Shown: one piece after another, positions 6,591-16,700 of the stretch
Layout of the letters: the number at the start of each line of letters is the position of its first letter
Position numbering within the stretch: position 1 is the stretch's first letter
Source of the DNA: an uncultured Bacteroidales bacterium
GTDB lineage: Bacteria > Bacteroidota > Bacteroidia > Bacteroidales > Paludibacteraceae
Direction of reading: 5' to 3'
DNA length: 33,712 bases
NCBI GenBank assembly: GCA_900317885.1
Contig: ONIM01000012.1
Location: 1-33,712 of the forward strand
Notes under the pieces: generated by a model
Told to the model about the DNA's origin: nothing
Database searches by the model: none
Seen by the model: the letters and a program-made list of their open reading frames with translations, nothing else
Program-made: the position numbers and the translations under genes

Positions 6591-9500
6591 ACTTGTTAGT
6601 TCTCTTAAAGTAGAGGCGGAGGACGGTTTGAGCATAGAAGTTATTAATAGTAGTAATTGTTCTCCGAGCAACATGAGCCTGAATACTGAGGAACAATTTG
6701 GAGGTTATTCCGGTACAGGTGGTATGATCACAGAAAGTGGAGAGGTATATCTTCCTTTAGTGATAGACTATAATGGCGTTTCGTATGGATCTATGACTTT
6801 GGATTTCCAGATTCGTTGTGGTAATAATGAGAATGATCGAACCTATATTAACTTTTATCAAGAGTGCGCAGGAAATGAATCTCCCGATTTACGAATCTCT
6901 TCTCCCGGTTCTTATTACAACAAATATTATAAAAAAGTTGAGTATAAAAAGGTGTATGATGGGGGGTGGTACCGAGCATATCAAACGCATACAGTGAATA
7001 GGAGTTTTACCGAAGGAAGTTATTTGATCGGATTGTATGCACGCAATTGGGCTATATACGATTATGTGCAGATCAATACCTCTGCAGCCATTATTCAAGA
7101 TGGCGATGCAGAACCCTCCTGCACCGCGCCTAATCATGTGGATATTAGCGGTAATTGGGATTATTTCGTAGGAGAGACAATCAGTCTTTCCGCACAGGCG
7201 TATTCTTCTGCAGGTACAGGTTCTCCGATTGCAGAGGGCAATATCACCGGCTATCAGTGGAAACACAATGGTGTGAATATTGTTGGTGCGACATCCAAAA
7301 CATATTCACTAACGACCACCTCTCCTACCGATGGCGGTGATTATAGTTGTGTTGTTTCTACCGGCGCAACATGCAGTACAGAGGGCGTAATAGGTACGAA
7401 AGTCTATGCTCTGCAGTGTTACACAGACGGGACAACAACCTATAATTTTACACGTGTTGGTACAGATAAAGTTGGAACAGTAGAAGTGCCGCTAAACTCG
7501 GGGCAAAAAGAATTTAAGATTTATGCCGGTGCTTTGCAATACTACGGCAATAACACATCTGCGGTCTATTCCGATATTTCCAATTATGAGTTCAGAGATA
7601 GCGAGGGTAATTTTAAACTGGAAGCAGGCTTAGGTGGTACTTTTACCTTTACAATTGATTATACCGATAATGGCGGTGCACCCAAAGTATCAGTAACTTA
7701 TCCCCGCAAGACGATATATCTTACTCCGGGTGTCTGGGATATAGACGATGCAAAGTTTGCTATCTACTATTTTATTAGTGAAACTGTCAAAGGTTGGACG
7801 GATTTCATGACGGCGAATGACTGTGGCATGTCGGCAGAGATACCACTGTGGAATGGCGTGAAAATGATTGCCGCGCGTATCAATGGAAGTTTGGATGCGC
7901 CGGCTTTTGGAGATGGCAAATGTTATAACCAAACGAGTGACATTACAGTAGAATCTTCCAAGGACTATATTTCCATTACTGGTTGGAATAATAGTGACTA
8001 TACCTATGGCACTTTTTCTCCCTCTACTTATACCATTTCCTTTGCAGGCAACGGCAATTCGGGTGGTTCGATGAGCAATGTGACGGCTATTCCTTGTGGC
8101 GAAGATCGTACATTGGTTGCGAATGGATTTACGAAAACCGGTCATTCCTTTACGAACTGGATTGCTAATGTAGCTGTCAAGATCAACGGAGCAACGGTTA
8201 CGGCTGGTAGCTCGATTAGTAACGAAGCAACCATCCAAGACATTACTCAAAACATCACCCTCACCGCTCAATGGGCTCCGAAAACCACCTCTGTCACTCT
8301 TGATGCAAATACCGCTAATCATGGTGCTACGGGTAGTAGCGTCACCGCCACATGGGGAACTGCTCTGCCGGTTTTTGACGCAGCTACGGGTGTGAGCGGT
8401 TATGCATTAACCGGATATTTCACGGATCCTACCGGTGGTACAAAAATCATTAACGCTGATGGTACATTAGCAGCAAGTACCACCTATACCACAGCGGATA
8501 GCAAATGGAATAGCGAGTTAAGCGCCTTAACGCTTTATCCGCAATATGAATCGTCTATCAGTCCTAAAACGGTTCCTTGTTCTTTGGGTTTCTACTATAC
8601 AGAGGTTGGAACCGGTGCACAGGATAAGGTTATTTTAGATAGCGATTTCAGTTATAGTTGTAATAAAGATAATGCTAAAAATGACCAGCATAATCCTTAT
8701 CAACAGGTCTGTTTCTCCGGCTCCGGTCATATACTAACCTCCCGCATGAACGTTGTTTTCCCGCAAACGGGTACATATATATTTACTTTTCCTCTGTATA
8801 TTAAGGAAAGCGGCAACTATGACGCGCCTCGCGTAACGGTGAACGGTCAACAATCAGCAGCCGCTACTATTTCAACTACCGGCGAGGAAAATCGGAACTA
8901 TGAAACAACCCTCAATGTAACAGCAGGAACATATACCGTATCGATTTGGATTGGAAATACGAATGAGAAAGTGTTCTTCTCCACAATGGAAATCGATTCC
9001 TATCAATGCCGTAATATAATTACTACCGGTGCGGTGGGATTGTTCGATTTGTATATAAAATCTGGAGGCGGAGCAAGTTATACATGTTCCAGCGTTGCCG
9101 ATCCGGAATGTCATTTTGATCATAATGTCTTCTGTTTTGAATACTCGAATATGGGTGGTAACGGTAGCAACTATTATGGTTGCCGCTTAACGAGTGGACC
9201 GGCTTATACCCCGAATGCAGCTGCTACCGGCTTTGCTTTCTGGTATAGGACGGAGAGTAGTTCGGATCACGTATATATGGAGTTTGCAGATAAGACCTAT
9301 AACTTAGAAGCTACCGACGGCGCTTGGCATTATACCTATGTAGTGTCGAGTAGGGCGGGTTCTCAGAGTGGAGAGTTCGATATATATATCAACGGAGAGA
9401 AAAATGGATTCTCCACTACTCAATCTTCCGGCAAGATTTATCTATCGGAGTTGCAAGCAACGAATGTCACTTCAGCCGATCCGATAGCGCCGGCAACCAC

Positions 9501-11811
9501 TCATACCATTACCGTCGCCAGCAATAACAATACATACGGAACGGTTAGTAGTACGCCGGCGAGCGGAAGCAGCGTAACGGATTGTGCGTCTATCACCGTG
9601 ACAGCTACTCCTGAAAGCGGGTGCTCATTCGTAGAATGGAAAAAAGGAGACACCCAGGTATCTACGGAGGCTTCATATACCTTTACGATGAGCGATCTCA
9701 ATGACGGAAGCGATTTAACTTTAACCGCCTATTTCCAGCAGGACGAACTTACCATATCTTCCTTGCCTTGGGCGGGGGATCAGGATCTGACGGGACAAAC
9801 AGTAGTCTCGGCGGATGCCATTAATTCGTGCTTTGATTCGGAGATCACTTTCACGTTCACGGGAGAGGGTCCGGTGAGTTATTATGATAATACTAACCGC
9901 TCGTCTTCTCTCGGTACCGTCACCAGCGGAACGGCAATCACGCTCAACAACAACTTGCGCGCGCACGGTATATATATAAGGTGTACCTCCGGTGCTGCTA
10001 CCTTGACTGCGGTCAGCAAGACGACCATCGGCTCTGTATATCAAATATGGAGCGGCAATGTGGCAGTAGGCGATTGGAGCCAGCAAGTAGTATTGGGTCC
10101 GGAGCATTTCCAGACCGCAGCAGAAGGCGATGTTCTCCGCGTTAATACCTCCGGTGAGGGTGGGGACGCGCAAGGCGCTTTGCAGTATATCTATACAGAC
10201 GGCGATAGCCATACTTACAAGGGACTGGATAATTCTACCGGTGGAGGTTTACGAGACTGGAGTCTGAGTAGCGAAGATAAGTCCCGACACTATTTCGAGA
10301 TAACAATAAACGAAACGCATTTGGCGAACCTACAACGCCATGGCGTAATTGTCAAGGGGCGCAATTATACGATTCAAAGTGTAGAACTCCGTGCGTCGTG
10401 TTCCAACCAAGCGATGCGCACCTCCGCGCCGAATGTAACGACTTATGGAGATGATGGAAGAATCAATATCATGACCGATAAGTTGGAGCTTGATGGCGAA
10501 GGTTTTGACTTAGGTGATTGGGAGAACAAACTGGAATTGGATGAGAGGTGTTTTAACAATGTCACAGTTGGAAGTATAATCAACTTTTACATGAAAGTGG
10601 AGGACGGAGCCACTCTCTCTTTCCGTTGTAACGTGGATAGCGTACATGCGAAGAGTTATGAGGAACCACCTCTCTGCCCCAGCTACGGAGATATCTCGTT
10701 TGATCGTACGATAGACGATTTATATGGTGACGCCCCGACTCTGATAGGCAGAATTGAAGGATACAAGGTGCTCTATCTGTTGGTGGATGCTGACATGCTC
10801 CGCCGACTGAAAGAAACAGGTATGATCCTTTGCGGAAAAGGAACTCTTATCAAGGTCGTTGAGGGCGTTCCGGAAACAGTAGTGGTTAATCCGGGAGAGG
10901 GAAAGAAAGTACCTACCGTGGTGAATAACCTGACTATCTATCAGGGAGGCGAGGTCACCAACACCGAAGATATTGAGGTCTTGGGTAAAATCACCTATAT
11001 CCGTCCGGCGAAAGATGATGGTACGAGCTACAAATTGGGCAATAAGCTGGATCAATGGTACACTTTTGCCTTGCCGTTTACCGTTAGCGATGTAGAGGTA
11101 TATGACGAGGCCGAAGAGACGTGGTATGACATCAACGCCGTCTATTACTCAAGCGACGTGACGGACCAGGTTGCCAATAACCCCGATGGCGCAGGGCATT
11201 ATTACCTGCAATATCTGAAAGCGGAAAACGAGACCGTGCCGGGAGCTTTTGCCGCCCGATGGCAGTATATAACCCCGGGACATAGTCTCGCTTGTGTTAG
11301 CGAGTACGTGGCGAATGACGGTACCCGTTACGGTTATCCGAAAAAAGATGAGGCATATATTATCCTCTTCGATAGCGAGCAGCCGATAGGTTCTTATTTC
11401 GAGACGAATACGCAAATCCGCTTCGTCGGTGTCGGACCGCAAACAATCGATGGTGTAGCTAAGGAATGGAAAGTAGAAGCAGATGGTGAGCAGTATTGGA
11501 TGTATGCCAATAATACGCTGCATAGTTTTACCTTGACCGATGCCTATATTCTCAATGAGGCAGGTACCTATTTCGAACTGCAGTCCGAGCCTACCATTCG
11601 TCCGTTTGAATGTTATGTACAGGCAACAGTGTCGCTCAAGAATAAATATCCCGCACTCCCCATGCGTGGCTTCCATATAGACAACACGCCTACCGGCATG
11701 GAGAGTATGCAAGGCTCAGCTATCCGCGCAGAGAAAATACTGCGCAATGGTCAACTCATCATTATTCGCAATGGTGTGGAATATGACGCTACAGGAGCTG
11801 TGATTCGTTAA
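6514..11811 (+). CDS. Very large secreted mosaic protein (1765 aa)
   Basis: The ATG at 6514 starts the same 25-residue signal peptide as the 1046-aa protein. Modules visible: an N-terminal CBM-like sandwich (about 25-190, ending YLIGLYARNWAIYDYVQI, like residues 751-769 of the smaller protein); an Ig-like domain (about 210-315, with YQWKHNGVNIVGA and GGDYSCVV); Listeria-Bacteroides-type repeats (from about 505, with GFTKTGHSFTNW and LTAQW); a sandwich at about 690-835 related to the first module of the 1046-aa protein; a concanavalin/LamG-like stretch at about 850-985 (FAFWYRTES, WHYTYVV, FDIYINGE); one InlB B-repeat at about 995-1077; then further beta-rich modules and the tail ILRNGQLIIIRNGVEY. 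I see no catalytic motif. It is probably a surface glycan-binding protein or adhesin. The 151-aa gene follows 21 nt downstream, so the two are likely co-transcribed. Confidence 0.85.
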   Translation: MKKTFTFFAISALFLMLLFPVSVKAELVSSLKVEAEDGLSIEVINSSNCSPSNMSLNTEEQFGGYSGTGGMITESGEVYLPLVIDYNGVSYGSMTLDFQIRCGNNENDRTYINFYQECAGNESPDLRISSPGSYYNKYYKKVEYKKVYDGGWYRAYQTHTVNRSFTEGSYLIGLYARNWAIYDYVQINTSAAIIQDGDAEPSCTAPNHVDISGNWDYFVGETISLSAQAYSSAGTGSPIAEGNITGYQWKHNGVNIVGATSKTYSLTTTSPTDGGDYSCVVSTGATCSTEGVIGTKVYALQCYTDGTTTYNFTRVGTDKVGTVEVPLNSGQKEFKIYAGALQYYGNNTSAVYSDISNYEFRDSEGNFKLEAGLGGTFTFTIDYTDNGGAPKVSVTYPRKTIYLTPGVWDIDDAKFAIYYFISETVKGWTDFMTANDCGMSAEIPLWNGVKMIAARINGSLDAPAFGDGKCYNQTSDITVESSKDYISITGWNNSDYTYGTFSPSTYTISFAGNGNSGGSMSNVTAIPCGEDRTLVANGFTKTGHSFTNWIANVAVKINGATVTAGSSISNEATIQDITQNITLTAQWAPKTTSVTLDANTANHGATGSSVTATWGTALPVFDAATGVSGYALTGYFTDPTGGTKIINADGTLAASTTYTTADSKWNSELSALTLYPQYESSISPKTVPCSLGFYYTEVGTGAQDKVILDSDFSYSCNKDNAKNDQHNPYQQVCFSGSGHILTSRMNVVFPQTGTYIFTFPLYIKESGNYDAPRVTVNGQQSAAATISTTGEENRNYETTLNVTAGTYTVSIWIGNTNEKVFFSTMEIDSYQCRNIITTGAVGLFDLYIKSGGGASYTCSSVADPECHFDHNVFCFEYSNMGGNGSNYYGCRLTSGPAYTPNAAATGFAFWYRTESSSDHVYMEFADKTYNLEATDGAWHYTYVVSSRAGSQSGEFDIYINGEKNGFSTTQSSGKIYLSELQATNVTSADPIAPATTHTITVASNNNTYGTVSSTPASGSSVTDCASITVTATPESGCSFVEWKKGDTQVSTEASYTFTMSDLNDGSDLTLTAYFQQDELTISSLPWAGDQDLTGQTVVSADAINSCFDSEITFTFTGEGPVSYYDNTNRSSSLGTVTSGTAITLNNNLRAHGIYIRCTSGAATLTAVSKTTIGSVYQIWSGNVAVGDWSQQVVLGPEHFQTAAEGDVLRVNTSGEGGDAQGALQYIYTDGDSHTYKGLDNSTGGGLRDWSLSSEDKSRHYFEITINETHLANLQRHGVIVKGRNYTIQSVELRASCSNQAMRTSAPNVTTYGDDGRINIMTDKLELDGEGFDLGDWENKLELDERCFNNVTVGSIINFYMKVEDGATLSFRCNVDSVHAKSYEEPPLCPSYGDISFDRTIDDLYGDAPTLIGRIEGYKVLYLLVDADMLRRLKETGMILCGKGTLIKVVEGVPETVVVNPGEGKKVPTVVNNLTIYQGGEVTNTEDIEVLGKITYIRPAKDDGTSYKLGNKLDQWYTFALPFTVSDVEVYDEAEETWYDINAVYYSSDVTDQVANNPDGAGHYYLQYLKAENETVPGAFAARWQYITPGHSLACVSEYVANDGTRYGYPKKDEAYIILFDSEQPIGSYFETNTQIRFVGVGPQTIDGVAKEWKVEADGEQYWMYANNTLHSFTLTDAYILNEAGTYFELQSEPTIRPFECYVQATVSLKNKYPALPMRGFHIDNTPTGMESMQGSAIRAEKILRNGQLIIIRNGVEYDATGAVIR

Positions 11812-11832
11812 ACATGTTAAATAAGTGCAACC

Positions 11833-12288
11833 ATGGATAAGCAATTATCTACATCAATCGTGTTGGCTGTCCTCTTGTTCGGATTCGCTATATCGCTGTC
11901 CGCCCAGAATTATGGTAAGCCCTACCAACCCTCCCGTCCCTATCAGAGGGGGATGGCGGAAGTAGAGTTCGCTACGATGCCAACGGCTAAGATGTCCGGC
12001 AATATCGGTGGCTCGTCTGCCTATATGTCGGCAACCGCTATGCCGCAAGGGGAGATATACGAACCCTTTACTGCCTCAACTCCTTCAGGCGCCACTCCTC
12101 GTCGTTCCTCGGGCCCGGGTGGTGGTGGTACGGGCAAAACGGATACTGAGAACCCCGGATTGCAACCTATCGGCGATGGGATAGGCTGCCTCTTGATGAT
12201 GGGATTGCTATATATGATGCTTAAATATGTTTTAAAACATGTTAAAAATAGCACTTTTTTAACAAAGTGCCATCAAATGATAGAATAG
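11833..12288 (+). CDS. Small exported protein with C-terminal membrane segment, partner of the mosaic protein
   Basis: A 151-residue protein with an N-terminal signal peptide (hydrophobic core about 9-22, cleavage near LSAQ), a low-complexity Ser/Gly/Pro middle (SSGPGGGGTGK), and a hydrophobic segment IGCLLMMGLLYMML near residues 125-140 preceded by NPGLQPIGDG. The PIGD-plus-hydrophobic end resembles short hypothetical proteins that follow large surface proteins in other Bacteroidales; this is from memory and not checked. I do not know the function. Anchoring or assisting the upstream 1765-aa protein is a guess from position. The last 20 or so codons overlap a dense cluster of palindromes (12227-12272) upstream of the mannan promoter, so this C-terminus may be shaped by regulatory DNA. 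Confidence 0.7.
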   Translation: MDKQLSTSIVLAVLLFGFAISLSAQNYGKPYQPSRPYQRGMAEVEFATMPTAKMSGNIGGSSAYMSATAMPQGEIYEPFTASTPSGATPRRSSGPGGGGTGKTDTENPGLQPIGDGIGCLLMMGLLYMMLKYVLKHVKNSTFLTKCHQMIE

Positions 12289-12322
12289 TGCCAAAAGAAA
12301 CAAAAAAAAAGCGGTACCTTTG
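12227..12322 (+). promoter_or_regulatory. Mannan-locus promoter with AraC-like direct repeats and palindromes
   Basis: TACCTTTG at 12315-12322 is the -7 box. AGTGCCA at 12287-12293 sits 21 nt before it, and a second exact AGTGCCA at 12266-12272 is 21 bp further upstream, the spacing of the classic araI half-sites. An inverted near-copy (TAGCACT) is at 12249-12255. Overlapping symmetry elements: ATGTTTTAAAACAT (12227-12240, perfect palindrome), GTTAAAAA/TTTTTAAC (12241-12263), and GCACTTT/AAAGTGC (12251-12270). The transcript would lead with the gene at 12373. Confidence 0.65.
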
Positions 12323-12372
12323 CACCGTCAAAACAAACCCTTATTGTTTTATTAATTAAATTTAAAATCATC

Positions 12373-13701
12373 ATGAAAAAATTATTCTCTTTTGCTCTCG
12401 CAGCTTTTGCTGCCGTTAGCATGAATGCAGCCCAATTAGATCTGGGTATTGGTGAACTGACCGACGCAGGTTGGGGTGGTTGTACTTACAACGCAGCGAC
12501 CCACACGCTGACTTTCCCCTCCGCATGGGGTTGCGGCATGGGCTGGTGGCTGGAAGCTGATTTCTCGGCTTATGACCGCGTAGTAGTTGAATTCGAGAGC
12601 GCTCCGGCTCAGATCGCTCTGAATGTGAACTATACGACGCCGGATGGGAATGGTCAACAGTATGTTCAGCAATTGGTAGGAGCTGGATCGAAGAGCGCAG
12701 AGATTCAGCTTGATCCTGCTCGTAAAAACAGCGTAGAGAAAGTCTATCTGCAGGCAGGTGCGCCATGTTCGCTTGTGCTCAAGGCAGCGTATGCCATCAG
12801 CGGTCAGGCTGTTGATCCGCTGGACGGTCTTACAGGAGAGAATGTAGGTGAGATGACCGAGCCGGGCAAGACCTGCTATCTGCCGTTAGCCGTTATCCGC
12901 GAATATGCGTATTTCGAGATCCTGGTTTCCAACAAGACCGATGAGGCGCAGAACGGATGGGGTATCGGTAAGATCGTAGCTGTTAGCGATTGGAATACGC
13001 CGGCTTTCGAACTGTCATGCAACAATCCCGGTACGGGCAATGTAAACCGCTTCGTCATCGAGCAGGCAGACATGCTGGAATATGCTAAGAAGAACGGTGT
13101 ATATCATACCGATGAATATGGTCAGCAAGGTGTACATATCAATGTATATGACGACAAAGCGACTCTCGTTTCTGTGAAGGGATATGGCGAAGGCGGAACC
13201 GGTGGCGGTTCTTCTACGGCTACCAAAACCGATCTCGGTACGCCGAACGAGTACGGATGTGTGGAGCTCTTGCTCGATGAGATCAATAGTTATGACGAAT
13301 TCGAAATAGTAGTCAACGTAACGAACGCAGCAGTAGGCGCAAACTGGGGTATCGGTAAGATTGTGCCGATCAATAACTGGAACGGTCCGTTCTTCGAGTA
13401 CAAATCCGTTAAGGCCGGTGCCGGTGAGCAAACAATCGTCATCACGAAGGCAGATATGCAAGAGTATGCCAAGGTGAATGGCGAATATTATACCGACGAA
13501 TATCAACGCCAAGGCGTTACCATTAATGCCTATGACGACAAGGCGGCTTTGGTTAAAGTGGTCGGCGTCAGCATGAGCGGCGGTAGCGCAATCGTTAATA
13601 CGACTTCCGCAGTCAAGGCAACGAAAGTCATTGAAAACGGACGCGTATATATCCTTCGCGGTAACCAACGTTACACCATCACCGGTGCTATCGCTGAGTA
13701 A
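12373..13701 (+). CDS. Secreted three-module beta-sandwich protein leading the mannan operon
   Basis: A 442-residue exported protein (signal peptide about 1-20, ending MNAAQ). It contains two clear tandem modules, about 168-270 and 296-399, that share NWGIGKIV/GWGIGKIV, ...DWN/NWN, ADM(L/Q)EYAK, Y(H/Y)TDEY, QGV and YDDKA. A more divergent first module (about 22-145) has the same YDRVVVEFE start. The linker between the last two is Gly/Ser/Thr-rich. The tail VIENGRVYILRGNQRY matches the short C-terminal tail of the two mosaic proteins. I do not recognise the family with certainty; the aromatic-rich repeated modules and position suggest a glycan-binding protein exposed at the surface. It is the first gene after the promoter at 12315 and is followed by a strong terminator, so it is likely made in excess of the downstream genes. 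Confidence 0.8.
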   Translation: MKKLFSFALAAFAAVSMNAAQLDLGIGELTDAGWGGCTYNAATHTLTFPSAWGCGMGWWLEADFSAYDRVVVEFESAPAQIALNVNYTTPDGNGQQYVQQLVGAGSKSAEIQLDPARKNSVEKVYLQAGAPCSLVLKAAYAISGQAVDPLDGLTGENVGEMTEPGKTCYLPLAVIREYAYFEILVSNKTDEAQNGWGIGKIVAVSDWNTPAFELSCNNPGTGNVNRFVIEQADMLEYAKKNGVYHTDEYGQQGVHINVYDDKATLVSVKGYGEGGTGGGSSTATKTDLGTPNEYGCVELLLDEINSYDEFEIVVNVTNAAVGANWGIGKIVPINNWNGPFFEYKSVKAGAGEQTIVITKADMQEYAKVNGEYYTDEYQRQGVTINAYDDKAALVKVVGVSMSGGSAIVNTTSAVKATKVIENGRVYILRGNQRYTITGAIAE

Positions 13702-13718
13702 TCTCTACCTGCATTTCC

Positions 13719-13758
13719 ATTAGCGGCGGTTATCTCGCCGCCGCTAATCTTTTTTTTT
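13719..13758 (+). terminator. Strong intrinsic terminator between the lead gene and susC
   Basis: A perfect 11-bp stem (ATTAGCGGCGG 13719-13729, CCGCCGCTAAT 13738-13748) with an 8-nt loop is followed by C and nine Ts (13750-13758). It ends only 26 nt before the susC start, which leaves no room for a separate promoter. Confidence 0.92.
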
Positions 13759-13784
13759 CTTGATTAGCCTAATCTCTACTACAA

Positions 13785-16700
13785 ATGATGAAAAGATTAA
13801 TCATTTTATTTCAGTTATGTATCTTCTCCCTGCTGGCTGTAGGTCAGACCATGGAGGTACATGGTCGCGTGCTGGATGGCGCGCAAAAAGGCGAACCGAT
13901 GATTGGAGCCACCGTCATGGTCAAAGGTACAAATCAAGGGACCGTGACGGATATTGATGGTCTGTTTGTGTTACAGGTTCCTAAGAATGCGGTTCTCGTG
14001 ATCTCCTCCGTAGGATATAAGACGCAGGAAGTCAAGGCGAACAAGGATCAGTTGACGCTGACTATGGAGGAAGATACACAAGTGCTGGACGAATTTGTAG
14101 TAGTGGGCTATGGTTCGATGCGTAAAGTGGATCTGACCGGTTCTGTGGGCTCGATTACCGGCGACAAACTCAAAGAATCCATAGTGACGAACGCGGATCA
14201 GATGCTGCAAGGACGTGTCTCCGGTGTTCAGGTTACCCAGAATACCGGAGCTCCCGGCGGCGCTACCAGTATCCGCGTTCGCGGCGCAAGCTCCATCACC
14301 GGAGATAACGAACCCCTCTATATCATCGATGGTGTCCCGATGTCCGGATCCGGGGCGGATATAGGTGGATTTGATTGGGCGGGAGGGTCCAACGGTCAAA
14401 CCAAAGTAAACCCCTTAGCTACCATCTCTCCGCAGGATATCGTCTCGATGGATGTTCTCAAAGATGCCTCTGCGTGCGCTATCTATGGTGCTGCCGGCGC
14501 TAATGGCGTCGTCATCATCACTACCCGGCGCGGGGAGGCGGGGAAGATGCATGTCAATTATGACGGATATGTCGGATTGCAGACTTTTGTGCGCAAAATC
14601 AGCATGATGAACCTGCACGACTATGCCGTTTATCAGAAAGATCTGTATAACCAAGGCTTCAGTACCTATCTCAACCCCGTTTATCAGGATCCTTCTCTGT
14701 TAGGACGCGGTACGGATTGGCAGGATGCGGTTGTACGGGATGCCTTGATGCATTCTCATCAGATCTCGCTCACCGGCGGTAACGCCAAAACCCAATTCTC
14801 TATCTCCGGAGGATATATGAATCAGGAGGGTACCGTGATCGGCTCTAATTTCGAGCGTTTCTCGGCGCGTGCCAACATCGATCATGAGTTTGCCAAATGG
14901 TTCAAGTTAGGCGGTTCGCTCTCTTACGCACGCACCAAAGAGAAGATCATCAATAATGATGGCGAATCCGGTATCTTAATGTCCGCCATCACGATGCAAC
15001 CCGATATCCCCGTCAAGGATAAATTCGGCAATTGGTCAGGACCCTCTAACTTGAGCGCCTCCGCCAACTACAACCCCGTAGCCATGGCGCAGTTGTTCAA
15101 TAACCGCCTCCAACGCGACCGTATCATGGGTAGTTTCTACGGACAGTTCAATTTTACGGGCTATCTCAATCTCCGCACGGAGTATAGTTTTGATAGCAAT
15201 ACTTCGCTCAACAAGGGATTTATGCCGACCTACCAATTCGGCGTACGAATTAATAATATCAATAAGATCTATCAACGCGAGGAGCATTCCTTCTATTGGA
15301 TATGGAAGAATTACCTGAATTATAACCAGACGATAGGTAAACATACCATCGGCGCTATGTTAGGTATGGAGATGTCCCGCTCCGCATGGGAGGGTACAGC
15401 CTTGCAGAAAAATAATCTCACCAACAATGATATCCAGGTCATGGGTGAGGATGGTACCTATGTCACCAACTCGGGATGGAAGGACGCCAGCACCACCATG
15501 TCCGTTTTCGCTCGCGCAAACTATAACTATGATAACCGCTATCTGATCACCGCAACTATTCGTGGTGATGCGTCCTCTAAGTTCGGTCCCGCGCATCGAT
15601 GGGGCGCGTTCCCTTCCGTCGCCTTGGCATGGCGTATCAGCAATGAGGCTTGGATGAGGGATGTCAAGCAGATTAGCAATCTCAAACTGCGCGTAGGATA
15701 TGGTCAGGTCGGAAACTCCAATATCGGTACCTATCTCTACGCGGCGAAGATGCGCGCGTATGCTTCTTTATTCGGAACCAGTTTCCGAATGGCTACGAAT
15801 GCGAACCCTGACCTTAAATGGGAAGCATCCGAGCAATGGAACATAGGTGTCGATTTCGGTATGTTTAACAGCCGAATCGATCTCTCAGTCGATCTCTATC
15901 AAAAACAAACCAAAGACCTTCTTTTGCAACCCTCTGTACCCGCTATCATCGGCGGTAACGGATGGGATGATATAGCTACTCCGATGACCAATATCGGACG
16001 AGTACGAAACAGAGGTATCGATATATCGCTCAATACAGCCCCTGTACAAACACGCGATTTTCAATGGAATAGCAACCTCGTTATCTCCGTAAACCGCAAT
16101 ATGGTACTCGCTATGGATGCCAATAATACGCCTATCTACGGGAATATTGACTGGTATTCGGAGTTCCAAACAGCTACCGCCATAATGGTCGGACAACCCA
16201 TGGGCGTGTTTTACGGATTCCAGACCGACGGACTCTTTGAGAACAAAGAGGATATCGAGCATTGGGCGGTTCAGGTGGATGACGGAACAGGGCATAATAA
16301 GATTGACCGAAACACCGGCGTCTGGGTAGGAGATATCCGTTTCAAAGACCTCGATGGAGACGGATTTATCACCGATAAGGACCAAACCGTCATCGGTAAT
16401 CCTAACCCCGATTTTACATTTGGATTTACGAATAATTTCAGTTATAAGAATTGGACCTTGGGCATCGTCCTTAATGGTTCCGTAGGAGGACAGATCCTCA
16501 ACTACACGCGCGTCAAGACCGAAGGTATGACCTCGATATGGGATAACCAATCGACACGTGTCAATGATCGCGTGCAGTTCGGCTACTACGATGGAGACGA
16601 TACCAATAAAGATATTTCCAATCTCTATATCCTCAATAATATATCGACGACCTTGCCTCGATGGAATACGACCGATGTCAACCGTAATAACCGTATGTCG

